A stretch of DNA of 64,000 bases from Branchipolynoe longqiensis (GCA_030323885.1 CM059198.1:16530462-16594461); one strand, 5' to 3'; shown: positions 1 to 12,470, counted from the first letter of the stretch. Made by a program: numbers and translations. The notes: generated by a model from the sequence alone, not told the origin.

Positions 1-1618
1 AGACGTTTTGAAATCCAAGTCGTGGCCCCCCGTACCTGACTACTGGATGTATTCGACTTGGACCTTTCCATAATTTGAGCCAATCAGAGCTGTTATGGGG
101 AGCTGCCATTTGCAATCGAAAATAACAGCTCTAATTGGCTGACACTGAGTTCTCACAACAACGAGAAGAGGAAAGTCCATTTCCAGCAAGTTCAAATGGG
201 CTCAGACAAGTTCAAACGTGGCTGGTTGTCCCGCTCCTTTCAGCGCTGAATATGCCTATGCAGTAGTGGCACTGGAGTATTAGGCATGCATGGTTATTTT
301 GCGACATTGACAACACATTTTACAACATAATCAAGGCATGCCCACACATCTTTGACAGACAGTGAAAAGAAGCCCTGGTTACCGTCCGGCTGGTGGCCAT
401 TGACGTAATTGTTTCTTGTGTCGTAGTTGTTAGTCCACTGGCTAAATTCATGACATTGTTAAAAAATTAAATGGAATCAATCACTTGGGTATACTGAAGG
501 TATCTTTATATAAGCCTAATACCAAACCATAGTTAAGTTTTAGGATTGTTCTGATCGCTACTCCTCTATTAATCGGTGCTTCAGATCATCGTACTCCTCT
601 GATATGTTCCCATGTATGGGTTGTTAATTGCATGTTTTTGGTGCTTGCTGTACACATGTTGATGGTTATCTCTAACTTTGGTCACTTCAACCAGAGTGGC
701 ACCTATTCTGAGTCACATAACCGCAAGTGTTGTTAACTCCGCCATTAGATAGCAGCACCAATATGGTTTACCAAATAAAGGTTCAGATGGATTCCACCAG
801 ATGGCGGCACTATATTGAAATGGGACCATGCATGAGTCCGGAATATAGCAGAGAACGTATATATTTGTTTGTGGAACAAAAGACATTCCTCCGGTTATCC
901 TCACAATAGGCACAGCTGTAGTTAGTATTTTTTGTTTGGGATGGCAGATCAATTCTTGGAATGCATGAGGTAATAGGGGGATTGGTAGTAGTAGTAGTAG
1001 CCCCTACCCCCTCCTCACATGACATCTTTTAAATCTAGAAACTGTGAAATGCTATTTCCAGCCATTTCAGCGAGGTTACATACTGGGTTGTCAGGGTTTT
1101 TGTTGGGGTGCAACTTCTCCCCCCACCCCCCACCCTAGATAGGTGGTGTTGTACAGGAACATTGAAAGTGTCAGTTCTGTGCAGAATAGTTTCATGTTAT
1201 TATTTCTTCACTAAGGCAGCACATATCATGACATGTTCGCATTTTTGCTATTTGTAATTGTGTCATTATATAATGACCGTGGCCTGTCCATTTCTGTGTT
1301 GGTTTGTGCCATTACACATACCCAGGTGGACTGTGGAATGTGGTGATAGCTTCCTGATTTCCTTTGTACTTAGGAGGGCTAATCGTCCTATTTGTAATAC
1401 CTACCATTTTCTCTGGCCTGACTTTTGCTTTTTGTGGCAGTACACAGCAAGCAGCGACTGTGCTCAGGGGCAGGTGTGATTTTGCTGTGTCAGTAAGTAG
1501 TTGTTTTATTTAGGAATTGTTTGTAGTGGTCAAGGTTACAGATTGCCGTTGTTTTGTGTTTTGTTTATTCCAGGCATGTGCTTCCCTGGCCAGTACACTT
1601 CTCTCATATATTTTTGTG
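1..1618. other. no gene recognised
   Basis: No supportable gene is seen here. The stretch is AT-rich with short open frames on both strands that lack domain features, plus a short GTA-type microsatellite near 983-1000. Confidence 0.5.
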
Positions 1619-1945
1619 TTACTCATTTCCATCAGTAGTATTGGGGCCGCCATTGTGGTGCATTTTTTTGTGTAGTTCTATTGTAGGATATCTTTTGTGT
1701 AGGCCTACTTGGAGACATATTTTAAGGGCTTTATTTTGCAGTACCTGTAGCTTGTTTAGTAGTTTGGTGTTTCCTCCCATGTATACTACATCACCATAGT
1801 CGAAGTAGGAGAGGATCATGCCTTTATATATTTTAAGTACCATGTTCTCAGTCATGTAGTATCTCAGTTTTGCCAGTAGCCATATTTTGTGGTTTGCTTT
1901 TTTGATAGTGTTTGTTATGCAAAGTTCATGATAGATATGGCATCC
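1619..1945 (-). pseudogene. LINE reverse transcriptase, C-terminal remnant
   Basis: The minus strand encodes about 105 residues that look like the part of a non-LTR reverse transcriptase just after the palm/thumb. The run includes IYKGMILSYFDYGDVVY followed by a stretch rich in Leu, Lys and Asn, a pattern common in Jockey/CR1/RTE-type LINEs. The frame stays open upstream of the first methionine to about 1945. No endonuclease, catalytic YxDD box or 3' tail is present, so this is a short 5'-truncated or eroded copy. The clade is not certain; a protein search against LINE RTs would settle it. Confidence 0.75.
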
Positions 1946-3740
1946 AGCTGATTTGACTGATAGAAGATTTAGAGAGAGTACAACACACTATATCGGGAAC
2001 ACATCATTTACTAGTATTGTCGGTGGTTACTGGCTATAGTATATAGTAGAGCCACTTACCTTCAGTAGTGCTCATGACTTCTTCTGTTGTAGTTTGTTGA
2101 CTTATGACTGGTGTATTAACCATAGAAAAGGTTGATAAGGAAAAGAGATTCCATTAGTTACATGTAGGCAGATGGTGCCGCATTGTCTATTACATAGGTC
2201 TATGGTTCTTGAGTTTCAGCAATGTATTTTATATAAGTGTACTAGATTGATCATTATGATCCACATTAATTTACTTTGAAAGCAACTTTTATTTTAAAAG
2301 GGTAACTTTGGTGATATTCAAAGAGAAATCATGCAAAGTACCTTGTGCATATGCACTGGTTGAATCAAAATGTAATGTACCATTCTTTTCCTAAAGTTGC
2401 ACAGTTTGATGTACATGTGTATTTTGTTTTTAGTTCCTATTATGTTTTGGGGATAGATATTATTAGTTTGAGTATTATTATCTACCTTACTTTGGTTGTG
2501 ACGTAACCTTTTCTTTAAATGGCTAACTGTGACGATTTTTGAAATGCAAACATGGCAATTTAATATTGGCAAGCTTTCACATGAAGCTATATGCTGCAGC
2601 AGTTAACATATATTAATACATTAATTTGACTCCATACCCCTTCGATTTAGCAACAAATGCTTAGTAAGGACACCAGTATCGAAGTCAGGTGTGCAAAATT
2701 AAGTCTAGATAATTGTTTTGGTTGTGAAAATGTGATGCTTTCATCGGGCGAGGCAGCTTTAAGCTAGTTGACAATCTCTAGCAGTATTTAACATTATTTA
2801 ACATTTCTTTCAACATTCTTTACGATTCTTTAAGAACCTCAAAGAAGTGATGATCATGTACACTAGAATCTAACTTAGATATCCTGAGAAAAATGTGTAT
2901 GATTGTGTTTGAAAATATAATTTTATCGGATTAAGTGCAACTGTGAGGGTCAGTTAATTGCACTTCTGTCAATAGTAAATTAGGAGTGACAGTGTTATTT
3001 ATTACTAGATGGTCGATTGCAGGTGTTATTTTTGGTGCCGTATGTTGGTGTTGGAAGCAGGATCCATCATGAATGCAAGTAATTATACAAGGCATGGGTT
3101 TTAATGAACTCACACATAGGATAGGCACAATCATGTCATTCACTAATTAGTTGTTATTTTATTGATCAATTTATTTACCCTGCCCTTAACGGATAAGTTT
3201 TTTTACACTTGTTTTCACCGTTGGGCAGTAGGCCATTACTACACCAGTTTGATTCAAATCTTTTTACATTTTGTTTTTAGTAACAGTTTTTGTTGTTGTT
3301 GTTTTTTGCTTACGGGTTGTCACTATGTGATTTGTAGATTGCAAACAGTCAAAATCCGATTTCTTACCTTATTTTATGTTCATTAATTTATATACCTATA
3401 TTGGCAGGGGCAAGGGGCGGGGGGTTGTGTGCAATGTTATCAGAACTTATTAATTTCCTTAGTTATTAGTGATTTTTTGCAGAGTATTATTTAACAGAAC
3501 ACCCGCAATATATTGTGGTGCGTGTCATGGTTCACTGACCTGTTCTTGTGAATGTCTCTCCTGAATCATAAGTCACGTCGCACCTAACGACAACTACTTC
3601 CATGACCTTAATGTCATATGTCTGATTGGCCTCACTGCTGAATGTGCAACTGGAGGGAATAACAGAACGGATTGGATTAGCAAACTTCATTTCCCCACCA
3701 GTTCAACATTTTTCGACAGCTTTTATATAAGGTTGTTTTT
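1946..3740. other. no gene recognised
   Basis: This AT-rich DNA has only short frames without domain signatures. A TATA-like stretch (tttatataag) lies near 3721-3730, just before the shared segment at 3755. I see nothing else. Confidence 0.5.
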
Positions 3741-3754
3741 CACCCTTACTACAA

Positions 3755-3965
3755 AGAAACCCCCGCTTCTATGGCCGCACCCCTCCGAAGTTTAGGCTAC
3801 TCTTCATTCAAAATACGGACCGATTTATCGGGGCCGTTTTCTAGTGCTGCAGTCCTGCAGCCTGTAACCATCAAGGATATGATCCACCGAAAAGTCAACG
3901 CCTACTACAATTATGGGGTGAATCTTTTATCTATGGTAGGCCAAATTCACGAGGCGGGGACATGA
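3755..3965 (+). repeat. short dispersed segment shared with 57,133-57,250
   Basis: About 110 bp here aligns with 57,133-57,250 on the same strand, with blocks around ggaccgatttatcggggcc and tgctgcagtcctgcagcc. One frame is open for about 65 codons (3771-3965). In the second copy the matching frame also keeps a similar peptide (TDLSGPFSSAAVLQPVT here, TDLSVPLYIAAVLQPVT there). Conservation of a frame hints at old coding sequence from an unidentified repeat or gene family. It could equally be a non-coding repeat that happens to be open. No known domain is recognised. Confidence 0.5.
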
Positions 3966-3979
3966 CTGGATGTAGATGG

Positions 3980-4135
3980 TTATTTATTTATTTATTTATT
4001 CGTTCCTGATGTAGGCATACATATCGTTGTGTCTGAGAGTTCTGGTTGATCACAGGACCACGCATAAGCACCTCCCACCCTCGCTGGGGATCAATTCCCC
4101 AAGTAGGTGGAATTCAAACCCTCAACCCTTTATGG
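3980..4135 (-). mobile_element. tRNA-type SINE with (AATA)n tail
   Basis: Read on the minus strand there is a pol III B-box-like run (gggtttgaattcc) at about 4107-4125, then a body of about 100 bp, then a simple tail of repeated aata at 3980-4000. This is the layout of a tRNA-derived SINE. The A box is not clear, so the 5' boundary is uncertain. It differs from the SINE family with the caac-rich end found elsewhere in the window. Confidence 0.5.
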
Positions 4136-5495
4136 TAAGGTGTGGGTGGGTGGGTGAAGTTGATGAGTTGCTCATTGGTTGGATGATGTGTTTGTCGTGA
4201 TAGCGTGGCTTTGGCAGAGGGTCATTGGTCACGTGGTGATGATGACGCCATCTGTTATCAAGTTTGCTTAGCTCCGGAATTCCCGCTGGGGGCTCCACTA
4301 TGGTAACCGCCAGGTAGGACAAGACTTCTTTCTGATGGTGGCAGCGGACAGTGGGGAACATAGGCTAGGTAGGTGTGATCATGAGGTGGTTCTAGCTGTC
4401 AGTCACCACCCGAGAATTATCCATGTTAAGGAATAAACATGTACAATTTGGACAACATATATGTCCCTCATAACTAAGGATTCCACTGTGGTGCCATCTG
4501 ACTTTAAACCTAGGACTATCCACCAGCCTTTTGGTCAGCTGCCAAACTAAATGCTGACCATTGGGGCTTGAAACTTCAGCTGCTCAGTGCGCCTCAACCT
4601 CCTGATAAGGTGTGGTGGGTGGATCCATAACAGCCCCTCTTATTTCTCTGCCTACCGACCCTACAGACAGTATGGGCGCAGTGGGTTAAGCATCCTGGCT
4701 CCCAATCGACAAAGAAGACACTTCCATAACTGGGTGCGCCTGAACATGATATTATTAACGAAATAGCAGCTAAAAGAAAATAATTAAACTTCCACTATAT
4801 ACTGATGCTGTCTTTCTGTGTCCCTGAATTATTATTGACCAGATGTCTACACCAGTCAAAAAGGAAACAAGGTGATATGTAAGCTACAGCCTCACAGATC
4901 AGGACCTTGAACCGAGATGCATTAAAGATATGGCCATGTGACTTGTATTCCTTACACATGGTTCATTGACATTTTGAATACACCAAATTCCAGGACTTCC
5001 CAGGACCTTTCAGTGCAAAATTTGAAACCACATTAAGTTATTTATTTAATTAAGCTGCCTATGAACCAGGTAACACTGGGGCTTGCCTGTAGGCAACAGT
5101 ACATTGCTGACCAAAGACAATTGGTCTGTGCAGGAACCATTGAATTATATCATGACTATTAATAGAAGCTCTATGACATCACTAAATTAAGTGTGGGCTT
5201 ACATAGGCTATACAGCATGCCCACAAAATCGTCAACTATACATTAAGTGATAATACGATTTGTGCTAATTCTCAAGTTTGTAAGTAGGCCTATTCAGTAC
5301 CCTACATCAGCGAGGGCAGTTATTAGGATTAAATTACACTGTTGTTAAGGCGGGCTGATCGGTCCCGTGCGCTGAATTATCCATGTTGCCGCCGCAACAT
5401 GAATAATTGTGAAAAAGTATAGTTGTCTTGGTGAGGAAGAGGTCGACACTCAATATATTTGATGGTTGGTTTGTTGTGAACACATGACATTAAAC
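4136..5495. other. no gene recognised
   Basis: No convincing gene is seen. Short open frames here have no domain signatures. Confidence 0.5.
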
Positions 5496-6490
5496 AGGAC
5501 GCGGTGGCCGAATCAGTAAAAGCCCTGGCACACTACAACGTGTGGCACAAGCGCCCGCTGACATAGGTGATTTTGCGCCAATACGTCGGTGCACATCAAT
5601 ATGCATTACTTGAACATTATGTGTTTGTTATGCATACGTCGATATATGTCAATGTACATTGATGTACGTCGATATACGGCATAGCTCATCAAGGGGTCAC
5701 ACAAATTGTGTGCATGTACAAAACTGTTGATGTTTGACAATGTGTGGCTTTTACGTCGGCCGTATGTTATGTATACATTAGGCATACATCAGTGTATGTT
5801 AGACGTATGTTAGACAAACGTTGTTCACTACGTTGCACTACCTTTACCTATGTCAGTCGGACGGAGAGCCAGTGGAAACATACATTCCGCATATTGTCAA
5901 CGTATTGACAACATATGGATACCATACATCTAATGTACATCTAATGTATGTTTTGCGCTTCTCCACCATGTGTTGACATGTGTAAAGTATAAGGCATAGT
6001 TCTGGGGATAGAATTATGTATATAACGTTCACCGGCGTTCTGCGAGCGTGCCATCAACGTAATGCGAGCGTTTTTCGCCGGGAGGCATCTTAACCATATG
6101 TTGGCCATACGTTGGCCACATGCCGAAAGGTTTGATGCATCTCAACTTTTGAAAGTGATTTTAGCCGTTGGCCACGCGTTTGCGTAATGCTTCATAATAT
6201 GACAGGGCCATAAGGGTGCAGGTTTCCAGTGCGGAAGGTAGGGAGTTTGAATCCCAGCCGAGTCAAACCAATGACCTACACAATTGATACTTGTAACTAC
6301 CTAGCATGGCGCTCTACATTCCCAGGATAGGGCAAGCACTGGTTAGCTTGGCATTAGGATAGTGCGACTGAGTGGCAAACTGGAACACCGTGCCGGTGGC
6401 CTGCTCTCCATGAGTGTACATTGTCACAAATCGGCCTCATCCTGATATGACCTTAGATGTTGGCATGATGTAAGACCCCTACAAACAAAC
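5496..6490 (+). mobile_element. tRNA-derived SINE (family S), split by a MITE
   Basis: The head (ggacgcggtggccgaatcag, A-box-like) lies at 5496-5522. The B-box-like part (gagtttgaatccc) and the body lie at 6208-6490. The 685 bp in between are a Harbinger-type MITE that separates the two promoter boxes. The body matches other family S copies at 46,335-46,600 (minus), 58,040-58,350, 61,085-61,252 and 61,840-61,992, with shared blocks such as gagtcaaaccaatgac and tgaccttagatgttg. This copy predates the MITE insertion. Confidence 0.75.
5523..6207. mobile_element. Harbinger-derived MITE, about 685 bp
   Basis: The ends are inverted and begin CCCTG: ccctggcacactacaacg on the left, and the complement of cttcataatatgacaggg on the right. 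The left 65 bp aligns well with the outer end of the large Harbinger at about 39,755-39,819, including the shared blocks cacactac, acgt, ataggtga and tacgt. It is therefore a non-autonomous relative of that element. The interior has no ORF and is rich in repeated cgtatgtt/acatacg words that can pair with each other. The target duplication cannot be fixed, because terminus and host sequence are ambiguous at cc/gg. Confidence 0.8.
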
Positions 6491-6789
6491 ATGATACTAG
6501 CTGTGTAGAGGACAGCGGAGTGCATTTGTCAGGAAGCTTAGAGACCTAGCCATCCCGCTTAAGTTACCTGTCGGTATTCTCGATGCTCATTTCTTGCTGT
6601 GGTTGATGTCGGGTAATGCCGTTGATCATTGTATTTATGGTGAGGTTATGTGCTGCTGTCGCATTACTGACTTTACAAGCAAATGTGTACATGGCTTGCT
6701 GCTGCACAGTAAGTTCAGTGACTTCGACACCTCCACAGGTTACCGTCGGTTCAGGAAGATCTGTGAAGCAGAACGCAGAGCAATCAATT

Positions 6790-7480
6790 TGTATAATATC
6801 TCTATTAGGTTAGATTAGGTTTAACATGTTTGTGGTGAGAAATTCTAAATGTGTATAATATCCCTATTAGGTTAGGTTAGGTTCAACATGTTTGTGGTGA
6901 GAAATTATAAATTTGTATAATATCCCTATTATGTTAGGTTAGGTTCAACATGTTTTTGGTGAGAAATTATTAATTTGTATAATATCGCTATTATGTTAGG
7001 TTAGGTTCAACATGTTTGTGGTGAGAAATTATAAGTATGTCTAGTATCCCTATTAGGTTAGGTTCAACATGTTTGTGGTGAGAAATTATCAATTTGTATA
7101 ATATCCCTATTATGTTAGGTTAGGTTCAACATGTTTTTGATGAGAAATTATTAATTTATATATATAAGCCTATTAGGTTAGGTTTTGCATGTCTGTGGGT
7201 AGAAATGATAAATTTGCATACATTTATTTTACGTTAGGTTTAATTTAACATGTTTATGAAAAGAAATTATGAATTTATTATGGTCGGTTAGGATTAACAT
7301 GTTTGTGGTGAGAAATTATAAATGTATGTATATCCCTATTAGGTTAGGTTATGTGTAACTTGTTTATCTCTATATAAAATACCATACTAGGTTAGGTTAG
7401 ATTTAGCATGGTTGTGGTGAGAACTTATGAACTTGCATACATGCATATCCCTACTATCCCAGTTTAGGTGTAACATATTT
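6790..7480 (+). repeat. minisatellite, about 62-bp unit containing TTAGG-like words
   Basis: About ten diverged copies of a unit near 62 bp are present. The core is ttaggttaggttcaacatg, then tttgtggtgagaaattat and tttgtataatatccctatt. The TTAGG doublets resemble arthropod-type telomere repeats, but they occur only as part of the longer unit, so this is an interstitial minisatellite. It sits downstream, on the minus strand, of the Ig-like exon at 7725-8087. Confidence 0.85.
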
Positions 7481-7724
7481 TTGGTGAGAAAACTGGGTTA
7501 GTACAAACAGATTTGTTTTCAATGCTACTAAATTATGTTATTAAAGACACAAATGGTCATATATTATTATATATTCTTAATACTAGTACTCTAGCTTTGT
7601 TTGTAAACTTTGGAATATATTTCTTCAAACAAATAATCTGCAAACAAGTGATTGTTGGTCTTATTTAAAAGCTGTTCCAAGCTTAGAAAAGAACCCAATG
7701 ATATTCATAGTATGGCCTACTCAC

Positions 7725-8087
7725 ATTTTATTGTGATGTTCAGCGCCTTTGCAAACACAGTAGGGCCCAGAGAGAGGGAGCATGTGTATGGGCTGTAGTT
7801 GCAGGTATGGATATACAACATCACACTTTGGTAACCAGTAGAAGCATTCAGGTCTTTCAGATATCCTCTAGTGGTGCTATCTTTGTAATGTGGTCCGTAT
7901 GTTATATCTGTGGGTTTCTTCAGGACGTTGCCATATAATAACTCATCCTTGTTGTCAGACCAATAGAGATATGTGTATTCAGCTTCGGTGAGGTTGAATT
8001 CACATTCTAGTTGTACCCAACTATTTGGTTGTGTCATGCTGGGTGTGGCAGTAACTGTACCAGTGAAAATAGCACCTGTCACGGCTC
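7725..8087 (-). CDS. Ig V-like domain exon (host gene, partial)
   Basis: This 363-nt stretch encodes one immunoglobulin-like domain. The acceptor is gcatccacag ending at 8088. The donor gtgagt follows the last base at 7725, and the run-on frame stops just after it. Both introns are phase 1, the classic symmetry of shuffled Ig exons. In the 120-residue exon there is a first Cys at about residue 28 (QLECEF), Trp at 42 (LYWSD) and a Y-x-C at 100-102 (SPYTCSL). The Cys-Cys spacing of about 74 suits a V-type fold. There are N-glycosylation sites at about 31, 80 and 116. The sequence looks undamaged, unlike the transposons around it. Flanking exons are not found nearby; the signal-peptide exon at 30,818-30,890 has matching strand and phase. 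The orthologous family is unknown. Confidence 0.75.
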
Positions 8088-8109
8088 CTGTGGATGCCCA
8101 ACAAGAGTC

Positions 8110-9185
8110 AATGTGTTGATTACTGACAAGGTAGATACAGCGAGGTAAGCAATACACCATATATAATGATGCACCATGCACACCATATTCCACATAATGA
8201 GACAAATAATGCATGCCTAGAATTCCACACCGTATGTGATATGTTAACACATGGTATGCTTGATTGATTTTTTGATTGGTGGTTTGCTTTATGCCATGTC
8301 GGCAGCATAGGCCATATTCACGGCGAGAACAATTAAGAAAATATTCAAACCATCGCTTTTCCATGTAAAAGCATGCAATCTATTTTGTGTCAATAGACAC
8401 TGATGAATTTTAAAACTCACAAGCATATAGTTCCAGTTGCTGTTCCATGCAGGCTCTATTCCTGTAATGAGCTAATTCATTAGCATATAGCATGCCGCAC
8501 CATGCATGCCATATTGCATGGAGTGAGGTAATTGATTAGCATTTATTGTGCCGGACCATGCATAGCATGTTGCACATAATGAGCTAAGCAATAAACACAT
8601 TCATGCCATATTGCATGTAGTGAGGTAATTAATTAACAGGTAGCATGCCGCACCATCCATAGCATATTGAACATATTGAGATAACTAGTTAAAACATAGC
8701 ATGTCACACCGTATATGTCATATTCCATGTACTGAGATGCTTAAGTAGCATCTAGCATGCTACACCATGCATGTCATATTGCATGTTGTGAGATAAGTAA
8801 TTAACATATAGCATGCATATTTTGCTGCACATAATGAACTAGGTTATTAGCACATTGCATGCAACACCATGCATGTTATATTCCTGTAGTGAGATGATTA
8901 ATTAGCATATGGCATGCTACAAAATGCATGACATATTGCATGTAGTGAGGTAATTACTTAACATAGCACACCACACCATGGATAACGAGGTAATTAGCCC
9001 ATTGCATACCGCGCTATGCATGCTATAGTACATGTTGTGAGATAAGTAATTACCATATAACATGCCACCCCATGCATAGCATGCTGCAAATAATGCGCTA
9101 GGAAATTACCACAAAGCATGCCACACCATGCATGCCATATTCATGCATACCACTCTGTCATCCCGTGTCCTGAATTATCACACAC
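8110..9185. repeat. diverged flank of the 56-bp satellite
   Basis: Words of the neighbouring satellite recur here in degenerate form (gcatgccac, catgcatgcc, atattgcatgtagtgaggtaatt) at irregular spacing. It is an old, decayed part of the same array and fills the intron upstream of the Ig exon. Open frames through it are satellite translations, not genes. Confidence 0.75.
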
Positions 9186-9988
9186 CATGCATGAACCATG
9201 CATGACATGTTGACCATAGCCAGGTAAGTAATTGTCACATCGCATGCCACCCCATGCATGCCATGTTGCACATAGCTAGGTAAGTAATTGTCACATAGCA
9301 TGCCACCCCATGCATGCCATGTTGCACATAGTGAGGTAATTCTTACATAGCATGTCACCCCATGCATGCCATGTTGCACATAGTGAGGTAAGTAATTGTC
9401 ACATAGCATGTCACCCCATGCATGCCATGTTACACATAGTGAGGTAAGTAATTGGCACATAGCATGTCACCCCATGCATGCCATGTTGCACATAGTGAGG
9501 TAAGTAATTGTCACATAGCATGTCACCCCATGCATGCCATGTTACACATAGTGAGGTAAGTAATTGGCACATAGCATGCCACCCCATGCATGCCATGTTG
9601 CACATAGTGAGGTAAGTAATTGTCACATAGCATGTCACCCCATGCATGCCATGTCACACATAGTGAGGTAAGTAATTGTCACATAGCATGCCACCCCATG
9701 CATGCCATGTTGCACATAGTGAGGTAAGTAATTGTCACATAGCATGCCACCCCATGTATGCCGTGTTGCACATAGTGAGGTATGTAATTGTAACATAGCA
9801 TGCCACCCCATGCATGCCATGTTGCACATATTGAGGTAAGCGATTGTCACATAGCATGCCACCCCATGCATGCCATGTTGCACATAGTGAGGTAATTATT
9901 ACATAGCATGCCACCCCATACATGCCATGTTGCACATAGCGAGGTAAGTAATTGTCACATAGCATGCCACCCCCTGCATGCCATTGTA
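9186..9988. repeat. homogeneous 56-bp satellite array
   Basis: About 14 copies of a 56-bp unit follow each other directly. The exact spacing can be read from catgcatgcc at 9361, 9417 and 9473. Each unit contains catgcatgcc, a short palindrome, and agtgaggtaagtaatt. Because 56 is not a multiple of three, frames on the minus strand cycle through all phases and give repetitive peptides with no biological meaning. Confidence 0.9.
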
Positions 9989-11600
9989 AACGTGCCGGCT
10001 GGTGGTGTGGGTGGTGTAAATAGGTCAAATGAAAGCACTGCAGGTAATGAAGGAAACAGGGTTAGAGTGAAAGTAAGAGAATGAGACTCTTCAATTTATT
10101 GGCTTATATAGGTTTTCTCAAGATCCAAGATGGCCGTGGTCACATGATTCCATTCATCAATCAGAGTACAATGCAGTGGTCACATGACTTGATCCTCCAA
10201 TTAGAATACAATGCAGTGGTCAATGATCATAACAATACCATGTGGGGGGGGGAGGGGGCATGTGAGGTGACTCTTCTAAAGACTGTTCTTAGTCAAACTC
10301 GGAAGTGACACTCCCTCTAAAGACTATTCAATTATACAAATTCTATACTTAATGAATAATAGTTTACCAATTTCACACATCCCTCATATGCCTTTGGGTT
10401 TTTATATATTAACTTTTATCATTATATCGACAGTTTGCAATTTATTATAGTAATTTCACCTCGGTTCACATGTATTAAATCGGACAATTTTACAATGTAC
10501 TCCGCCCCTCCACTTCTTACCATCTGCCCAGCAGTATAGAAAGAAGTGCACAGTACTACGTTGTCATCTTTAAATCTTTCATCTTCTATCAACCTAAATA
10601 ATAAATTGAGTCTGAAATAGTCGCGCTAATAGATAAGGTATATCTGACTTCGAGAGCAAAAAAATACTTTGACAATTTTCATTTTCTTCTTTTTTTTTTA
10701 TGGTATTTAATAAAATAATTCTATATTTTATTTTTATAATTTAAATTTTAACTATGTTTCAAGTCTTATTTTACCCCGCTGATAACATATATGATGTCTT
10801 AAGAAGCATACGATTCATTTGCCACCATTTTTAGCTTATTCCGAGCATCTTTTAGTTTTGTGACGGTTTAGAGGTCGTTCTGCAACGATTCTAAGGCACA
10901 CTCCAGTCACTTAGCATCGATCTTACATTAGTGCTTAATCGGATTTGGTATTTGCTGTCAACCCTTCACATCGATACGCTCTTACAAGGCTTTTTTGTTT
11001 TACCGAATGCCAAACTCGTAGAAGACCTGGGACGTCGATGGTAGACGCGTGGTTGATCGACAGGTCTCCATAGGAATAACATTACGGAACTCAAGTCAAT
11101 GAGAAAACAAGGCCTAAGCGGTTTGAATCGATGACCTAGTTTCAGGGACTATTTTCTTGCAAATTTAGACCAAAATCTTTGATTTCACCAATTTTAAGTC
11201 GTTTTATCTCGAAATAATGGCAAAAGATGAATCAATATGTGCTTTTGTAACTCCTGTACAAAAATAAAGCATCAATTATCAGTTTTAACAAATATAATCA
11301 TGTCAATAGAAATTCAACATATACGATAGCGTAACTTGGCGGCATAATGTAAACAAAGCAATGACAGTGGTTCTTTTTGAACTTCAAAACCATAATACTT
11401 ATCTATATTATTCAATAATAATAGATTTACATGCTTTTGCTCAAGTTTAACGTATTCAATAGTAATGTTCGAATGTTTTGTATTTGTTGACGTCGATCAT
11501 CGATGTTAAGGCGTTTCTACCACGAAACGGCAAATTTATATTGAATATAACTGTCTCTGTGTTAGTTCTATGTGAACTCGCCCATATGCGTTGCTTAATA
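9989..11600. other. no gene recognised
   Basis: This AT-rich DNA has a local direct repeat at 10,130-10,225 (gtggtcacatga and caatgcagtggtca words) and a G run near 10,245. No gene, SINE or terminal repeat can be supported. Confidence 0.5.
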
Positions 11601-11625
11601 TCACCAACACGATCCAGTCACTAGC

Positions 11626-12010
11626 AGCATATGCGTTAGTTCTAACTGAACTATAGCATTGTCCATCACATTGCTGTAGCGAAATCCTCGACTCAGTCAC
11701 ATATACCAAAGTTCCTGCCGAACTCTGTTGCGAACATATTGACGATCAGCTTGTGGTACAGTTCTCCAGAACTGCTACGCGTTGATATTACTGCATACAA
11801 AGTTCATCGAATGTCAATATTATTGTTGCAATCTTCTCGAAGACTAATGGAAACACTGGTCAGCATATGCTTTAGTTCTCCACGTGAACTTAGCATTTCC
11901 TCGTACTGTGGACGTGAAATCATTGACTCAGTCACATATGCCAAAGTTCCTACCGAACTCTGTCGCGAACATAGTGACCATCCGTATATGCTGCAGCTCC
12001 TCGCAGACTG
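11626..12010. repeat. tandem duplication, offset about 235 bp
   Basis: The block agcatatgcgttagttct at 11,626 recurs in changed form at 11,861. The block ctcagtcacatataccaaag with gttcctgccgaactctg at 11,692 recurs at about 11,928. This is one degenerate duplication of about 235 bp. Open frames of 90-114 codons across it on both strands lack domain features, so I do not call a gene. Confidence 0.65.
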
Positions 12011-12249
12011 AGCATAGTTGACTGTTCGTACTGATGTCAATGTTTCAGGTCTGGTGATCCTATAGTTTGTAGAAGGCAACGGATGACTTCTTTCTTCTTT
12101 TACATAGAAATAACTGATACAATATATCAATTTTATGTTTATATTCAATAATATTATTTTAAGTATTTTTAAATTTAAATTTAAATCTATAAGCTCATAG
12201 ATTATATTATATCATTTTGTAAATGAATATAGTTTTGTTATTTTGTAAA

Positions 12250-12470
12250 TCATGATCATTAATATGTCCCTATAACATGAGTAATGTCAATAATATACAT
12301 CTCCAGTACAAAGATCATTAATATGTCTCCTCAACATGAATAATGTCAATGAAATAACTCTTCAGTATAAAAGATCATTAATATGTTTCCACAACATGAA
12401 TAATGTCACTGAAATATATCTAGTATCAAAGGATCATCAATAGGTCCCTATAACAAATTAATGTCAATGA
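12250..12470. repeat. tandem repeat, about 62-bp unit, four copies
   Basis: Four diverged copies of gatcattaatatgtccctat followed by aacatgaataatgtcaatga occur between about 12,250 and 12,470. Fainter versions of the same words (caatgaat, catgaataa) continue to about 13,140, suggesting an older, larger array. Confidence 0.75.

Noticed and set aside
6790..7480. Telomere or telomere remnant (TTAGG)
   Set aside because: TTAGG occurs only as doublets within a unit of about 62 bp, and the array is interstitial.
9186..9988. CRISPR-like array
   Set aside because: Units follow each other with no unique spacers, and the genome is eukaryotic.
9158..10028. Several overlapping minus-strand ORFs rich in Trp, His and Cys
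   Set aside because: They are translations of the 56-bp satellite in successive phases, and frames switch with each unit.
9985..10497. Possible LTR starting TGTAAACG and ending TTTTACA
   Set aside because: No target duplication, no second copy and no polyadenylation or primer features support it.
11739..12148. ORFs of 90 and 114 codons on opposite strands
   Set aside because: They overlap a tandem duplication and have no domain, splice or start-context support.
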